From Streptomyces marincola (GTDB taxonomy: Bacteria; Actinomycetota; Actinomycetes; Streptomycetales; Streptomycetaceae), in the NCBI RefSeq assembly GCF_020410765.1, contig NZ_CP084541.1:2803001-2867000 (forward strand): a stretch of 64,000 nt of DNA, read 5' to 3'. The notes under the pieces were generated by a model. It was not told the DNA's origin, did not search any database, and saw only the letters and a program-made list of their open reading frames with translations. Within the stretch, counting starts at the first letter, position 1, and each line of letters starts with the position of its first letter. Below, in pieces: positions 8,924 to 17,387 of the stretch. The position numbers and the translations under genes were made by a program.

Positions 8924-9502
8924 CTACGTCCCGCGCGGCCCCTCCGGCCGCTGCCCGTCCGGCACGCGGGCGCCGGAGTCCGCGGTCGCCGCCCCGGGGC
9001 TGTGCGTGCGCTGGGCCCCCACGGCGGCGTCCTCGCGGGCGGCCCGCTGAGCGACCAGCTCGTCGCGGATTTCCGCGAGCAGTTCCAGCTCCGTCTGCAC
9101 CACCGGCGGGGCGGGGGCCTTCGCCCGGCGCCGTTCCAGGTAGCGGGTCAGGGGCAGGATCATCAGGAAGTACACGACAGCCGCCGTGATCAGGAAGGTC
9201 AGCGAGGCGCTCAGCACCGATCCCCAGCGGATCGGGATGCCTTCCACGACCTGGCCCGCCTCGTTCACCGTGCAGGGACCGCGCAGGCAGGACTGGTAGG
9301 CGTCCAGGTCCTTGGTGCCGAAGGCTCCGACCAGGGGGTTGATGACCCCTTCCACGACCGAGTTCACGATGTTGGTGAACGCCGCGCCGATGACCACGGC
9401 GACCGCCAGCTCCACCACGTTGCCCCGCAGGAGGAAGGTCCGGAAACCCTCCAGGGTGCTCCGGGCGCCCGCCAGGGCGCCCCGCTTCTCCTCGGTGACC
9501 AC
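8924..9502 (-). CDS. mscL: Large-conductance mechanosensitive channel
   Basis: Pressure-release channel of the cytoplasmic membrane, 192 residues. TM1 lies in a classical MscL block (GFRTFLLRGNVVELAVAVVIGAAF followed by IVNSVVEGVINPLVG). TM2 lies around residues 85-105 (LITAAVVYFLMILPL), ending in a basic RRRAK stretch. The C-terminal tail of about 70 residues is longer than in the roughly 140-residue family members and is polar and low-complexity. GTG 9502 is favoured because GGGAGG sits 6 bases upstream; upstream ATGs lack a site. Confidence 0.93.
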   Translation of the reverse strand: MVTEEKRGALAGARSTLEGFRTFLLRGNVVELAVAVVIGAAFTNIVNSVVEGVINPLVGAFGTKDLDAYQSCLRGPCTVNEAGQVVEGIPIRWGSVLSASLTFLITAAVVYFLMILPLTRYLERRRAKAPAPPVVQTELELLAEIRDELVAQRAAREDAAVGAQRTHSPGAATADSGARVPDGQRPEGPRGT

Positions 9503-9628
9503 TGCGCCTCCCGTCGGCGCCGCCCACATCGCGGCGCTGCTCACGCTGCCTGAGCCGTCCAAGCTGCAACAGGCGGGTCGGCTCTGTCCAATTCCGCTCC
9601 CTCCATCCGGTGAGCCGTCCCAGTCCCT

Positions 9629-10378
9629 TCACCACCTGGTCACCGCCAGGTCGGCCGTGGCCGCCGCACCGGCGAGTGCGGCGGCCGTCCCGGGCGGGAC
9701 CGACAGGACCAGCAGGGCACCGTGCGCGCCGGCCCCAGCCGCGTCCTCGGGGGACGGTTGCTCGGGCACGTCGGCGACCCGTGCCCGACGGGCCACGACC
9801 CGCGCCGGTGGCGCTTCCGCGCCGCTCGTCCCGGCCGCGGAGGCGGCCGTGGCGGCGAGGACGTCCACCCGGTCACCGGGGCGCAGCAGTCTCACCGCCT
9901 CCGCGTCGGCGATCCGTACCGGCGCGAGGACACGGGCCTCGTCCCTCGCGGGCGCGGCTGGGCCCTCGCGGGCCGCCGCGGCCGCGGGTGTCGGGACGTC
10001 GGTGCCACCGCCGCGCGGCACGGCGAACGCCACGGCCGCGGAGGCCAGGGCGAGCACGGCGGCGAGGCGCCGGCGATGCCGGCGCGCCGCCCGTCGCAGC
10101 CGCCATCGCCCGCCACGCGGTCGCACGGGAGCGAACGGGGGAACGACGGCGGCGGGCAGGGGCAGGCTCCGGACCGCCGCGGCCGGGGCCGAATCCCGTT
10201 CGGCCGCCGCGGGCCGGGCGCCGACCGGAACGCCGGGGCCGGGCGTGGGACGGGGAACGGGCCGATCCCGGACCCGCGGTGCGGCCCCGGGCGGGTCGGG
10301 GGCCGCCCAGGCGGGGACGGTGGCATCGGGAGAGGAAGGTGACAGAGAGGAGTGGGGCGGAGCCATCGCGTGAGACAT
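9629..10378 (-). CDS. CpaB/RcpC-like SAF-domain membrane protein
   Basis: A protein of about 249 residues with a Pro-rich cytoplasmic N-terminus, a basic stretch (RRAARRHRRR) followed by one membrane anchor (LAAVLALASAAVAFAV), then an extracytoplasmic SAF-like region with LAPVRIADAEAVRLLRPGDRVDVLAA. This is the pattern of Flp-pilus assembly CpaB/RcpC proteins and of their stand-alone actinobacterial relatives. No other pilus gene is nearby, so pilus assembly is not implied. ATG 10378 or 10366 are both possible starts. Confidence 0.65.
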   Translation of the reverse strand: MSHAMAPPHSSLSPSSPDATVPAWAAPDPPGAAPRVRDRPVPRPTPGPGVPVGARPAAAERDSAPAAAVRSLPLPAAVVPPFAPVRPRGGRWRLRRAARRHRRRLAAVLALASAAVAFAVPRGGGTDVPTPAAAAAREGPAAPARDEARVLAPVRIADAEAVRLLRPGDRVDVLAATAASAAGTSGAEAPPARVVARRARVADVPEQPSPEDAAGAGAHGALLVLSVPPGTAAALAGAAATADLAVTRW

Positions 10379-10418
10379 GGCACTACCGTGCCCGGTTTCG
10401 CAAGATCCCGCCGACGCC

Positions 10419-10445
10419 TGTGGACAACCGGGCACCTGTGGAAAA
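10419..10445. promoter_or_regulatory. Pair of DnaA-box-like 9-mers
   Basis: TGTGGACAA (10419-10427) is the exact reverse complement of the Streptomyces DnaA-box consensus TTGTCCACA. TGTGGAAAA (10437-10445) is one base off and in the same orientation 18 bases away. Two boxes do not make an origin. They could be a regulatory or titration site, or chance. Confidence 0.35.
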
Positions 10446-10492
10446 CTCGGTCACCCGTTCGAGCGATACGCGACGTGCCGTGCGGCAGGCTG

Positions 10493-10674
10493 CGGACGGT
10501 CGGCAACGGACCGCTACGGCCGGACCACCGAAAGCAGACGGTCGAAAGCGGACCACCGAAAGCGGGCGGCCGAAAGCAGACAAGCGGCGGTGGACCACCG
10601 GAAGCGGACCCCCGGAAGCCGACAGCCCGCAGCGGACAAGCGGCGGCGGACAGTCCGCGGCAGACGGCCGGGGG
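10493..10674. repeat. Degenerate 14-bp tandem repeat, 13 units
   Basis: Thirteen consecutive 14-base units can be laid out without a gap, consensus about CGGACnnnCGnnnG (for example CGGACCACCGAAAG twice and CGGACAAGCGGCGG). Because 14 is not a multiple of 3, each reading frame shifts from unit to unit, which argues against coding. It lies downstream of the phosphorylase gene and upstream of the SAF protein gene. Confidence 0.8.
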
Positions 10675-10761
10675 CCACGGCCGGGCCATGGGCAGCCGGG
10701 CACGTCGACACGGCGCGGCGAGGTGGCCGACACCACGACGGGACCGGCCCGGCGCAGCGGC

Positions 10762-11616
10762 CTACGGCAGCGCGATCCCCGGGTCCTGGCCCTCCAGCGC
10801 GGCGCCGCACGCGCAGTCCCGCTGCTCCGGCAGGCGCGCGACCAGGTCGAACAGCACCTCACGCAGGCGGTCGATGTTGGCGGCGAACACGTCGAGGACC
10901 TCGGCGTGCGACACGCCCTCGCCCGCTTCGGCTCCCGCGTCCAGGTCGGTGACGAGGGCGAGCGAGGTGTAGCAGAGCTCCAGTTCGCGAGCGAGCACCG
11001 CCTCGGGGTGCCCGGTCATCCCGACCACGGACCAGCCCTGCGCGGCGTGCCAGCGGGACTCGGCACGGGTGGAGAACCGGGGGCCCTCGACGACGCACAT
11101 GGTGCCGCCGTCCACGGCCTGCCAGTCGTGGGCGCGTGCCGCGGCGAGCGCGGTCGCGCGCCCGGTCGGGCAGTAGGGGTCGGCGAACGAGACGTGCACC
11201 ACGTTCGGCTGCTGCCCGTCCGCGCGCCGCGCGCCGTCGAAGAAGCTCTGCGGGCGGCCCTTGGTGCGGTCCACGAGCTGGTCGGGGACGAGCAGCGTGC
11301 CCGGGCCGTACTCGGGCCGCAGCCCGCCGACGGCGCAAGGGCCGACGACCTGGCGCACGCCGAGCGAGCGGAGCGCCCACAGGTTGGCGCGGTAGTTGAT
11401 GCGGTGCGGGGGCAGGTGGTGCCCGCGGCCGTGCCGCGGCACGAACGCGACGCGGCGGCCGGCGATCTCGCCGAGCAGCACCGAGTCGCTGGGCGGGCCG
11501 TAGGGGGTGTCGACGGTGATTTCGGTCACTCGGTCGAGGAACGAGTAGAACCCGGACCCGCCGATCACCCCTATGTCGGCCCGCTCGGCGGTGGCGCCCC
11601 CGCCCGCTGCGCTCAC
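10762..11616 (-). CDS. mtnP: S-methyl-5'-thioadenosine phosphorylase
   Basis: Cleaves methylthioadenosine, the by-product of polyamine and related synthesis, to adenine and methylthioribose 1-phosphate. It has 284 residues of the PNP/MTAP family: the phosphate-binding IGVIGGSGFYSF near the N-terminus, VAFVPRHGRGHHLPPHRINYRANLWAL, and GMTGHPEAVLARELELCYTSLALVTDLDAG near the substrate pocket. GTG 11616 overlaps the stop of the FmdB-like gene by 4 bases, so the two are co-translated. Purine nucleoside specificity is inferred from family. Confidence 0.85.
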   Translation of the reverse strand: MSAAGGGATAERADIGVIGGSGFYSFLDRVTEITVDTPYGPPSDSVLLGEIAGRRVAFVPRHGRGHHLPPHRINYRANLWALRSLGVRQVVGPCAVGGLRPEYGPGTLLVPDQLVDRTKGRPQSFFDGARRADGQQPNVVHVSFADPYCPTGRATALAAARAHDWQAVDGGTMCVVEGPRFSTRAESRWHAAQGWSVVGMTGHPEAVLARELELCYTSLALVTDLDAGAEAGEGVSHAEVLDVFAANIDRLREVLFDLVARLPEQRDCACGAALEGQDPGIALP

Positions 11617-11981
11617 GCGGCGGAGGCCGCGGCGTTCGAGGACGCCGAAGAGGAGGAGGACGACGAGGAGCCCGCGGACCCCGAGGAGGACCCTCCCGCG
11701 GAGTCGGACGACGAGGAGGTCGAGGAGGACGAGGAGTCGCTCCCCTTGCCGCCGTTCTTGCCGCTCTTGCCTCCGGACGCCGGCGCGCTGCTCGACGACG
11801 AACTGTTACGGCTGTCGTTGCGGTAGAAGCCGGAGCCCTTGAAGACGATGCCGACCGCCGAGTACACCTTCTTCAGCCGGCCCTGGCACGCCGGGCACTG
11901 CGTCAGGGCGTCGTCGGTGAACTTCTGCACGACTTCGAGACCTTCGTGGCACTCGGTGCACTGATACTGGTACTTCGGCAC
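11613..11981 (-). CDS. FmdB family zinc-ribbon protein with poly-Ser tail
   Basis: A 122-residue protein. The N-terminal 55 residues form the FmdB zinc ribbon: YQYQCTECHEGLEV with a first CxxC and CPACQGRLKKVYSAVGIVFKGSGFYRND with the second CxxC, ending in the family's typical GSGFY. The remaining half is almost pure Ser/Gly/Ala (SSSSSSAPASGGKSGKNGGK and onward), probably disordered. GTG 11981 follows GGAGGAAGAAGA. The family is often labelled a regulator, but function is not established. It overlaps and is coupled to the phosphorylase. Confidence 0.8.
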   Translation of the reverse strand: MPKYQYQCTECHEGLEVVQKFTDDALTQCPACQGRLKKVYSAVGIVFKGSGFYRNDSRNSSSSSSAPASGGKSGKNGGKGSDSSSSSTSSSSDSAGGSSSGSAGSSSSSSSSASSNAAASAA

Positions 11982-12178
11982 GTCTTCTTCCTCCTGGCAC
12001 TCATGGTCATGGAGTGCTAACGACGCTCCATCGTGCAACATTCCGCCCCCGGAAGTCCACTGCCGGTGAACACCGGCCGCCCCGCCGGCCCCGCGCGGCC
12101 ACCCGCCCCACCCGACCGCCGCCCCGCGCGGCCACCCCGACCGCCGGCCCGACCGGCGCCCCCCTGAGCCTCCCGGTC

Positions 12179-13696
12179 TCACTCCGCCCGCCTGCGCACC
12201 CCCGTGCTGCCGCCCGTGCCGAGCCAGCCGGCGAGCTTGCCGCCGCGGCCGACGGCGAGCAGCCGCCGTTCCACCGCGTCCCGCACCTCGTCCGTGGCCA
12301 CGACGAGCAGTTCGTCCCCGTGCCTGAGCACCGTCTCCGGCTGCGGCACGAAGCTGCTGCCGTCGCGCACCACCAGGGTGACCGCGGCCTGGACGGGCAG
12401 CCGCAGCTCGCGGACCTCCACGCCGTTCATCCGCGACGCACCCGGGATCGTCACGGACAGCAGGTGGCCGCGGAGCCGGTCGAGCGGCGCGGACTCGATG
12501 TCGACGTCCACCGCCTCCCCCGAGCCCGCGAGGCCGAGCCGCCGCGCGACCCAGGGCAGCGTGGGCCCCTGCACGAGCGTGTAGACGGTGACAAGGACGA
12601 AGACGACGGAGAAGATGCGTTCGCTGTCCTCGACGCCGCCGACGACCGGGATCGTGGCGAGCACGATCGGCACGGCGCCGCGCAGCCCGGCCCAGGAGAG
12701 CATGGCCTGTTCGCGCCAGGGCCGCCGGAACGGCAGCAGCGCGACCACGACCGACAGCGGCCTGGCGAGTAGCGTCAGCGCGCCGCCCACGATGAGCGCG
12801 GGCCCGATGTCGTCCCCCAGCGCGTCCGGGTCGACGAGCATGCCGAGCAGCACGAAGAGGCCGATCTGCGCGACCCACGCCACCGCGTCGGCGAACCCGC
12901 GGGTCGCCGGCCGGTGCGGGAGCCGGGAGTTGCCGAGCAGCAACGCGGCGATGTAGACGGCGAGGAAGCCGCTGCCGTGCAGCAGCGCGCCCCCGGCGTA
13001 CGCCACGACGGTCAGCGCCAGCACGGCGATGGGGTAGAGGCCGGAGGCCGGCAGCGCGACGTGCCGGAGGGCCAGGGCCCCGGCCCGGCCGACGGCGAGG
13101 CCCGCGGCGAGCCCGACGGCCAGTTCGAGCACCATTTCGCCGAGCAGGACGTACCAGTGCCCCGCGGGGTCGTGGGTCGTGGAGAAGGCGACGACGAGGA
13201 TGATCACGGGTGCGTCGTTGAAGCCGGACTCGGCTTCGAGCACGCCGGTCAGCCGGCGCGGCAGCGGGACGCGGCGCAGCACGGAGAACACGGCGGCGGC
13301 GTCGGTCGAGGACACCACGGCGCCCATCACGAGGGCCGCTTCCCAGGGGAATCCGGCCAGGTAGTGGGCCGCCGCGGCGGTGACGGCGACGCTGACCGCG
13401 ACGCCCGCGGTGGCGAGCGCGGCGGCGGCCGGCACGGCGGGGCGGATGTCGTGCCAGCGGGTGCTGAGGCCGCCCTCGGCGAGGATGACCACGAGCGCCG
13501 CGTAGCCGAGCACCTGGGCCAGCTCCGCGTCGCTGAACTCGATGCCGAGCCCGTCCCGTCCGAGCAGCATGCCGATGGCGAGGTAGAGCAGGAGCGACGG
13601 CAGGCCGCTGCGCGACGTGAGCCGGACGGCGGCGACCGCCACGAGCAGCACGAGGGCGCCGGCGAACATCAGCTCGTTGAGGCGGTCGACAGTCAG
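12179..13696 (-). CDS. K+(Na+)/H+ antiporter, CPA1/NhaP2 type with C-terminal regulatory domain
   Basis: Cation/proton exchanger of about 505 residues. Twelve or so TM helices fill residues 10-390, with the CPA1 motifs GLPSLLLYLAIGMLLG, VVSSTDAAAVFSVLR and the ion-site region ESGFNDAPVIILV. A cytoplasmic TrkA_C-like domain follows (ELRLPVQAAVTLVVRDG, LRHGDELLVVATDEVRDAVERRL). ATG 13669 is the first standard start, but a CTG at 13696 is better placed behind GGAGGAAGG and restores the usual N-terminus (TVDRLNELMFAG). I favour the CTG start, with some doubt. Confidence 0.85.
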   Translation of the reverse strand: MTVDRLNELMFAGALVLLVAVAAVRLTSRSGLPSLLLYLAIGMLLGRDGLGIEFSDAELAQVLGYAALVVILAEGGLSTRWHDIRPAVPAAAALATAGVAVSVAVTAAAAHYLAGFPWEAALVMGAVVSSTDAAAVFSVLRRVPLPRRLTGVLEAESGFNDAPVIILVVAFSTTHDPAGHWYVLLGEMVLELAVGLAAGLAVGRAGALALRHVALPASGLYPIAVLALTVVAYAGGALLHGSGFLAVYIAALLLGNSRLPHRPATRGFADAVAWVAQIGLFVLLGMLVDPDALGDDIGPALIVGGALTLLARPLSVVVALLPFRRPWREQAMLSWAGLRGAVPIVLATIPVVGGVEDSERIFSVVFVLVTVYTLVQGPTLPWVARRLGLAGSGEAVDVDIESAPLDRLRGHLLSVTIPGASRMNGVEVRELRLPVQAAVTLVVRDGSSFVPQPETVLRHGDELLVVATDEVRDAVERRLLAVGRGGKLAGWLGTGGSTGVRRRAE

Positions 13697-13876
13697 CGGC
13701 GGTCCTTCCTCCCGGGGGCGGAGGCAGCGTACCGGGTCGGCAGTTCACGGCCTTTGCGGCGAATTTACCAGCATATGAACGCGGCGCCCGGGGGCTGTGA
13801 CTCCCCGTAGGCTCACCTCAGTGGCCGTATGTCTATGGTTGCCTCCTACCGCTCAGCTGCCCTGTGAAGGACAGAG

Positions 13877-16648
13877 ATGCCCGCCAAGAAGCCCAGGCGA
13901 CGCGGTCGTCTGACCGTGATCGCTCTCGTAATGCTGCTCGTGGCCGCGCTCGGCTACGGCGCCTACTGGAGCGTCAGCACCGTGCGGGCCTCCTTCCCGC
14001 AGGTCTCGGGCGAGATCGCGATCGACGGCCTGTCCGCGCCCGTGACCGTCTCCCGGGACGGGAACGGAATTCCCCAGCTGTACGCCGACTCGGCGGAGGA
14101 CCTGTTCCGCGCCCAGGGGTATGTGCACGCGCAGGACCGTTTCTGGGAAATGGACGTCCGGCGCCACATGACGGCGGGACGGCTCTCCGAGATGTTCGGG
14201 GAGGAGCAGGTCGAGACGGACGCGTTCCTGCGGACGCTCGGCTGGCACGACGTCGCGCAGCGGGAGTACGACGAGCTCCTCTCCGAGGAGACCAAGGCGT
14301 ATCTCCAGGCATACGCGGACGGCGTCAACGCCTACCTGGCCGAGAACAGCGGCGAGGAGATCTCCGTCGAGTACGCGGCGCTCGGTTTCGTCAACGACTA
14401 CGAGCCGGAGGAGTGGGAGCCCGTCGACTCCGTGGCCTGGCTGAAGGCGATGGCCTGGGACCTGCGCGGCAACATGCAGGAGGAGATCGACCGTTCGCTG
14501 CTGGCCACCCGGCTGAGCCCGGAGGAGATCGAGGAGCTGTACCCGGAGTACCCGTACGACCGGAACAACCCGATCGTCCAGGAGACGGACGCGGAGGGCG
14601 GGAGCGCCGCGGGCGAGGGCACGTCCCTCGACGGGACGCTGCCGGGGGACGGGGTGGCCGACGACGGCGTGGCCGACGACGGGTTCACCGGTGTCGGCCT
14701 GCCCGCGGACGCCGAGGAGGCGCTCGGCGGCGCGTCCGCGCAGCTGTCCTCGGTGGCCGACAGCCTGGACACCGTGCCCGCGCTGCTCGGCACGAACGGC
14801 AGCGGCATCGGGTCCAACTCGTGGGTCGTCCACGGCGACTACACCACCACCGGCCTCCCGCTGCTGGCCAACGACCCGCACCTGGCGCCGTCCCTGCCCG
14901 GCGTGTGGTACCAGATGGGGCTGCACTGCTCGGAGGTGTCGGCCGAGTGCCCGTTCGCCGTTTCCGGGTTCACGTTCGCCGGAATGCCGGGCGTCGTCAT
15001 CGGCCACAACCAGGACATCGCGTGGGGCCTGACCAACCTCGGCGCGGACGTGACCGATCTGCGGCTGGAAAAGCTCAACGACGGCAACTACCTGCGTGAC
15101 GGCGAGCAGATCCCGTACGAGACCCGCAGCGAAACAATCAACGTGGCGGGCGGCGAGCCCCGCGAGATCACGGTCCGCTCCACCGGCAACGGCCCGATCA
15201 TCTCCGACCGCGGTGAGGAGTACGCCGACGTCGGCGACAGCGCCCCGGTCGACTCGGCCGCGCCCGACCGCGGCGAGGGCTACGCCGTCTCCCTCAGCTG
15301 GACCGCGCTCGAACCGTCCCGCACGATGGACGCCGTCTTCTCGCTCAACGCCGCGTCCGGCTGGGAGGAGTTCCGCGCCGCCGCCGAGGACTTCGCCGTG
15401 CCCTCGCAGAACCTGATCTACGCGGACACCGAGGGCAACATCGGCTACCAGGCCCCCGGCCTCATCCCGATCCGCGGCGAGGGGGACGGCCGTTACCCCT
15501 CGCCCGGCTGGGACTCCGCCTACGACTGGGCCGATGAGTACATCCCGCAGGACGAGCTGCCCTGGGAGTTCAACCCCGAACGCGGCTACATCGTCACGGC
15601 CAACCAGGCCGTCGTCGGCGACGACTACGGCTACCGGCTGACCGACGACTGGAGCTACGGCACCCGCAGCCAGCGCATCGAGGACCTCATCCGCGGCACG
15701 ATCGAGGACGGAGGCAAGATCTCGACCGGCGACATGCAGGACATCCAGCTCGACAACAGCAACGAGATGGCCAAGCTGCTCGTCCCCCACCTGCTGCGCA
15801 TCGACATCTCCGACCCCTACGTGCGCGAGGCGCAGGCGCTCCTCGAAGGGTGGGACTACACCCAGGACGCCGACTCCCCGGCCGCCGCCTACTACAACGC
15901 GGTGTGGCGCAACGTCCTCCAGCTGGCGTTCGGCAACAAGCTGCCCAAGGAACTGCGCGTCGAGGGCCAGTGCCTGAGCGTCCCGCCGGCCGACGAGTCG
16001 CAGCCGCTGGAGAACCTCGACGGCGGCGACCGGATGATCACCGAGTGCGGCGAACGTTCCCCCGAGACCGCGCAGCCCGACGGCGGCGACCGGTGGTTCG
16101 AGGTGGTCAGGGGCCTCCTCGATGACCCGGAGAACCCCTGGTGGACCGTGCCGGAGACGGACACCGAGCAGGCCGTCGAGCACCGTGACGACCTGCTGGC
16201 CCGCGCCATGCGCGACGCCCGCTGGGAACTGACCGCCGAGCTGGGCAAGGACATCGACACCTGGAGCTGGGGCCGGCTGCACCGGCTGATGCTGAACAAC
16301 CAGACCCTGGGCACCGAGGGTCCTGGCCCCGTGCAGTGGATGCTCAACCGCGGCCCGTGGAACATCGCCGGCGGCACCGACGCCGTCGACGCCAGCGGCT
16401 GGAACGCGGCCGGCGGCTACGACATCACCTGGGTGCCGTCCATGCGGATGGTCGTGAGTCTCGACAACTTCGACGACTCCCTGTGGATCAACCTCACGGG
16501 CGCGTCGGGACACGCCTACCACGGCAACTACACCGACCAGACCGACCTGTGGGCCAGGGGCGAGTACCTGCCGTGGGCGTTCAGCCGCGAGGCGGTGGAG
16601 GAGCGGGCGGAGAACACCCTGACCCTCACGCCCGCGAACGCCTCCTGA
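13877..16648 (+). CDS. Penicillin acylase family N-terminal-nucleophile hydrolase
   Basis: Exported amidase of 923 residues with one uncleaved-looking signal anchor (basic KKPRRRGR then LTVIALVMLLVAALGYGAYW). The alpha chain starts around VSRDGNGIPQLYADSAEDLF and has the family's RAQGYVHAQDRFWEMDVRRH block. A spacer full of Asp/Gly (about 235-305, with GVADDG repeats) leads to the catalytic Ser313 in GIGSNSWVVHG, which becomes the N-terminus of the beta chain. The LLANDPHL block follows. Substrates in this family include acyl-homoserine lactones and beta-lactam side chains; the sequence does not decide. A GAAGGACAGAG ribosome site precedes ATG 13877. Confidence 0.9.
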   Translation: MPAKKPRRRGRLTVIALVMLLVAALGYGAYWSVSTVRASFPQVSGEIAIDGLSAPVTVSRDGNGIPQLYADSAEDLFRAQGYVHAQDRFWEMDVRRHMTAGRLSEMFGEEQVETDAFLRTLGWHDVAQREYDELLSEETKAYLQAYADGVNAYLAENSGEEISVEYAALGFVNDYEPEEWEPVDSVAWLKAMAWDLRGNMQEEIDRSLLATRLSPEEIEELYPEYPYDRNNPIVQETDAEGGSAAGEGTSLDGTLPGDGVADDGVADDGFTGVGLPADAEEALGGASAQLSSVADSLDTVPALLGTNGSGIGSNSWVVHGDYTTTGLPLLANDPHLAPSLPGVWYQMGLHCSEVSAECPFAVSGFTFAGMPGVVIGHNQDIAWGLTNLGADVTDLRLEKLNDGNYLRDGEQIPYETRSETINVAGGEPREITVRSTGNGPIISDRGEEYADVGDSAPVDSAAPDRGEGYAVSLSWTALEPSRTMDAVFSLNAASGWEEFRAAAEDFAVPSQNLIYADTEGNIGYQAPGLIPIRGEGDGRYPSPGWDSAYDWADEYIPQDELPWEFNPERGYIVTANQAVVGDDYGYRLTDDWSYGTRSQRIEDLIRGTIEDGGKISTGDMQDIQLDNSNEMAKLLVPHLLRIDISDPYVREAQALLEGWDYTQDADSPAAAYYNAVWRNVLQLAFGNKLPKELRVEGQCLSVPPADESQPLENLDGGDRMITECGERSPETAQPDGGDRWFEVVRGLLDDPENPWWTVPETDTEQAVEHRDDLLARAMRDARWELTAELGKDIDTWSWGRLHRLMLNNQTLGTEGPGPVQWMLNRGPWNIAGGTDAVDASGWNAAGGYDITWVPSMRMVVSLDNFDDSLWINLTGASGHAYHGNYTDQTDLWARGEYLPWAFSREAVEERAENTLTLTPANAS

Positions 16649-16655
16649 CGCCCGC

Positions 16656-17288
16656 TCACGCCCCCGGGGTACGCCCGGGGGCGCGGAACCTGTGCACGCC
16701 CTCCGGCGTGACGGCGGCGTGCACAGGCCGGTCGTGCGGCTCCCTCGGCAGCTCGTCGACGACCTCGTGCCCGTACACGAGCACCACCAGGTCGGGCTCG
16801 GAGCCGGCCGCCGACAGCCGGGCGAGCACCCGGTCGTAGCTGCCTCCGCCCCGGCCCATCCGCACGCCGCGCCGGTCCACCGCGAGGCCGGGCAGCAGCA
16901 CCACACCGGCGTCCACCACCGCGTCGCGCCCCAGGCGCACGCCCCCCGGCTCGCGCAGCCGCGCCCGGCCGCCGCGTTCCGACTCCACCAGCCGGTCCGC
17001 GCCCTCGTACCGCGCCCAGTCCAGGTCGTCGTCCGGCAGCAGCACCGGCAGCAGCACCCGCACCCCGCGTTCCGCGAGCACGTCGAGCAGCCGGCCGGTG
17101 CCGGGCTCGCGCCCCACCGACACGTACGCGGCGACCGTGTCCGCGGCGGCCAGCCCCGGCAGGTCGAGCGCGCGGTCGGCCAGCGCCCCGGCCGCCTCCT
17201 CCACCTCGTCGTCCGACATGGCGGCCCGCACGGCGAGCAGGTCGCGCCGCACCTCGCGTTTACGTGCCGTCAACCCGTCCACGCCCAT
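16656..17288 (-). CDS. 5-formyltetrahydrofolate cyclo-ligase
   Basis: Converts 5-formyl-THF to 5,10-methenyl-THF using ATP, keeping the folate pool usable. It has 210 residues with the N-terminal KREVRRDLLAVRAAM helix and the family's ATP/folate loop GRGGGSYDRVLARL. VLVYGHEVVDELPREPHDRPV precedes a conserved-looking C-terminal strand. An AGGTG ribosome site precedes ATG 17288. It lies divergent from galU (100 bases between starts). A hairpin inside its last codons (16660-16682) could serve as a two-way terminator with the penicillin acylase gene. Confidence 0.9.
   Translation of the reverse strand: MGVDGLTARKREVRRDLLAVRAAMSDDEVEEAAGALADRALDLPGLAAADTVAAYVSVGREPGTGRLLDVLAERGVRVLLPVLLPDDDLDWARYEGADRLVESERGGRARLREPGGVRLGRDAVVDAGVVLLPGLAVDRRGVRMGRGGGSYDRVLARLSAAGSEPDLVVLVYGHEVVDELPREPHDRPVHAAVTPEGVHRFRAPGRTPGA
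16660..16682. terminator. Hairpin between convergent penicillin acylase and cyclo-ligase genes
   Basis: GCCCCCGG and CCGGGGGC form a perfect 8-base stem with a 7-base loop, 12 bases after the acylase stop and inside the 3' end of the cyclo-ligase gene. Confidence 0.55.
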
Positions 17289-17387
17289 CGTTCACCTCTT
17301 TCACGTCTCGCCAATCGTTTCCTCCCTTAACACGACGCACTTCGGCAGTGCTCGGTGCCCGCTCACCGGATGGATAAAGTGACCGAC

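Larger units (their letters stand above)
10379..10761. other. 383-base gene-free stretch with repeats and DnaA-box-like sites
   Basis: Between the SAF protein start and the phosphorylase stop there is no convincing gene. It holds two DnaA-box-like 9-mers and a 14-base tandem array, annotated separately. Open frames here on both strands follow the repeat and change sense with it, so I do not call them. Confidence 0.6.

Noticed and set aside
10419..10445. Replication origin
   Set aside because: Only two boxes; oriC of Streptomyces has many boxes and lies by dnaA/dnaN, which are not here.
10493..10674. Considered as a coding repeat (PPT/SFG-like peptide)
   Set aside because: 14-base period shifts frame each unit, and no start with a ribosome site.
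13853..16906. 1017-codon antisense frame over the penicillin acylase gene
   Set aside because: Shadow of a gene with intact family motifs; composition is not protein-like.
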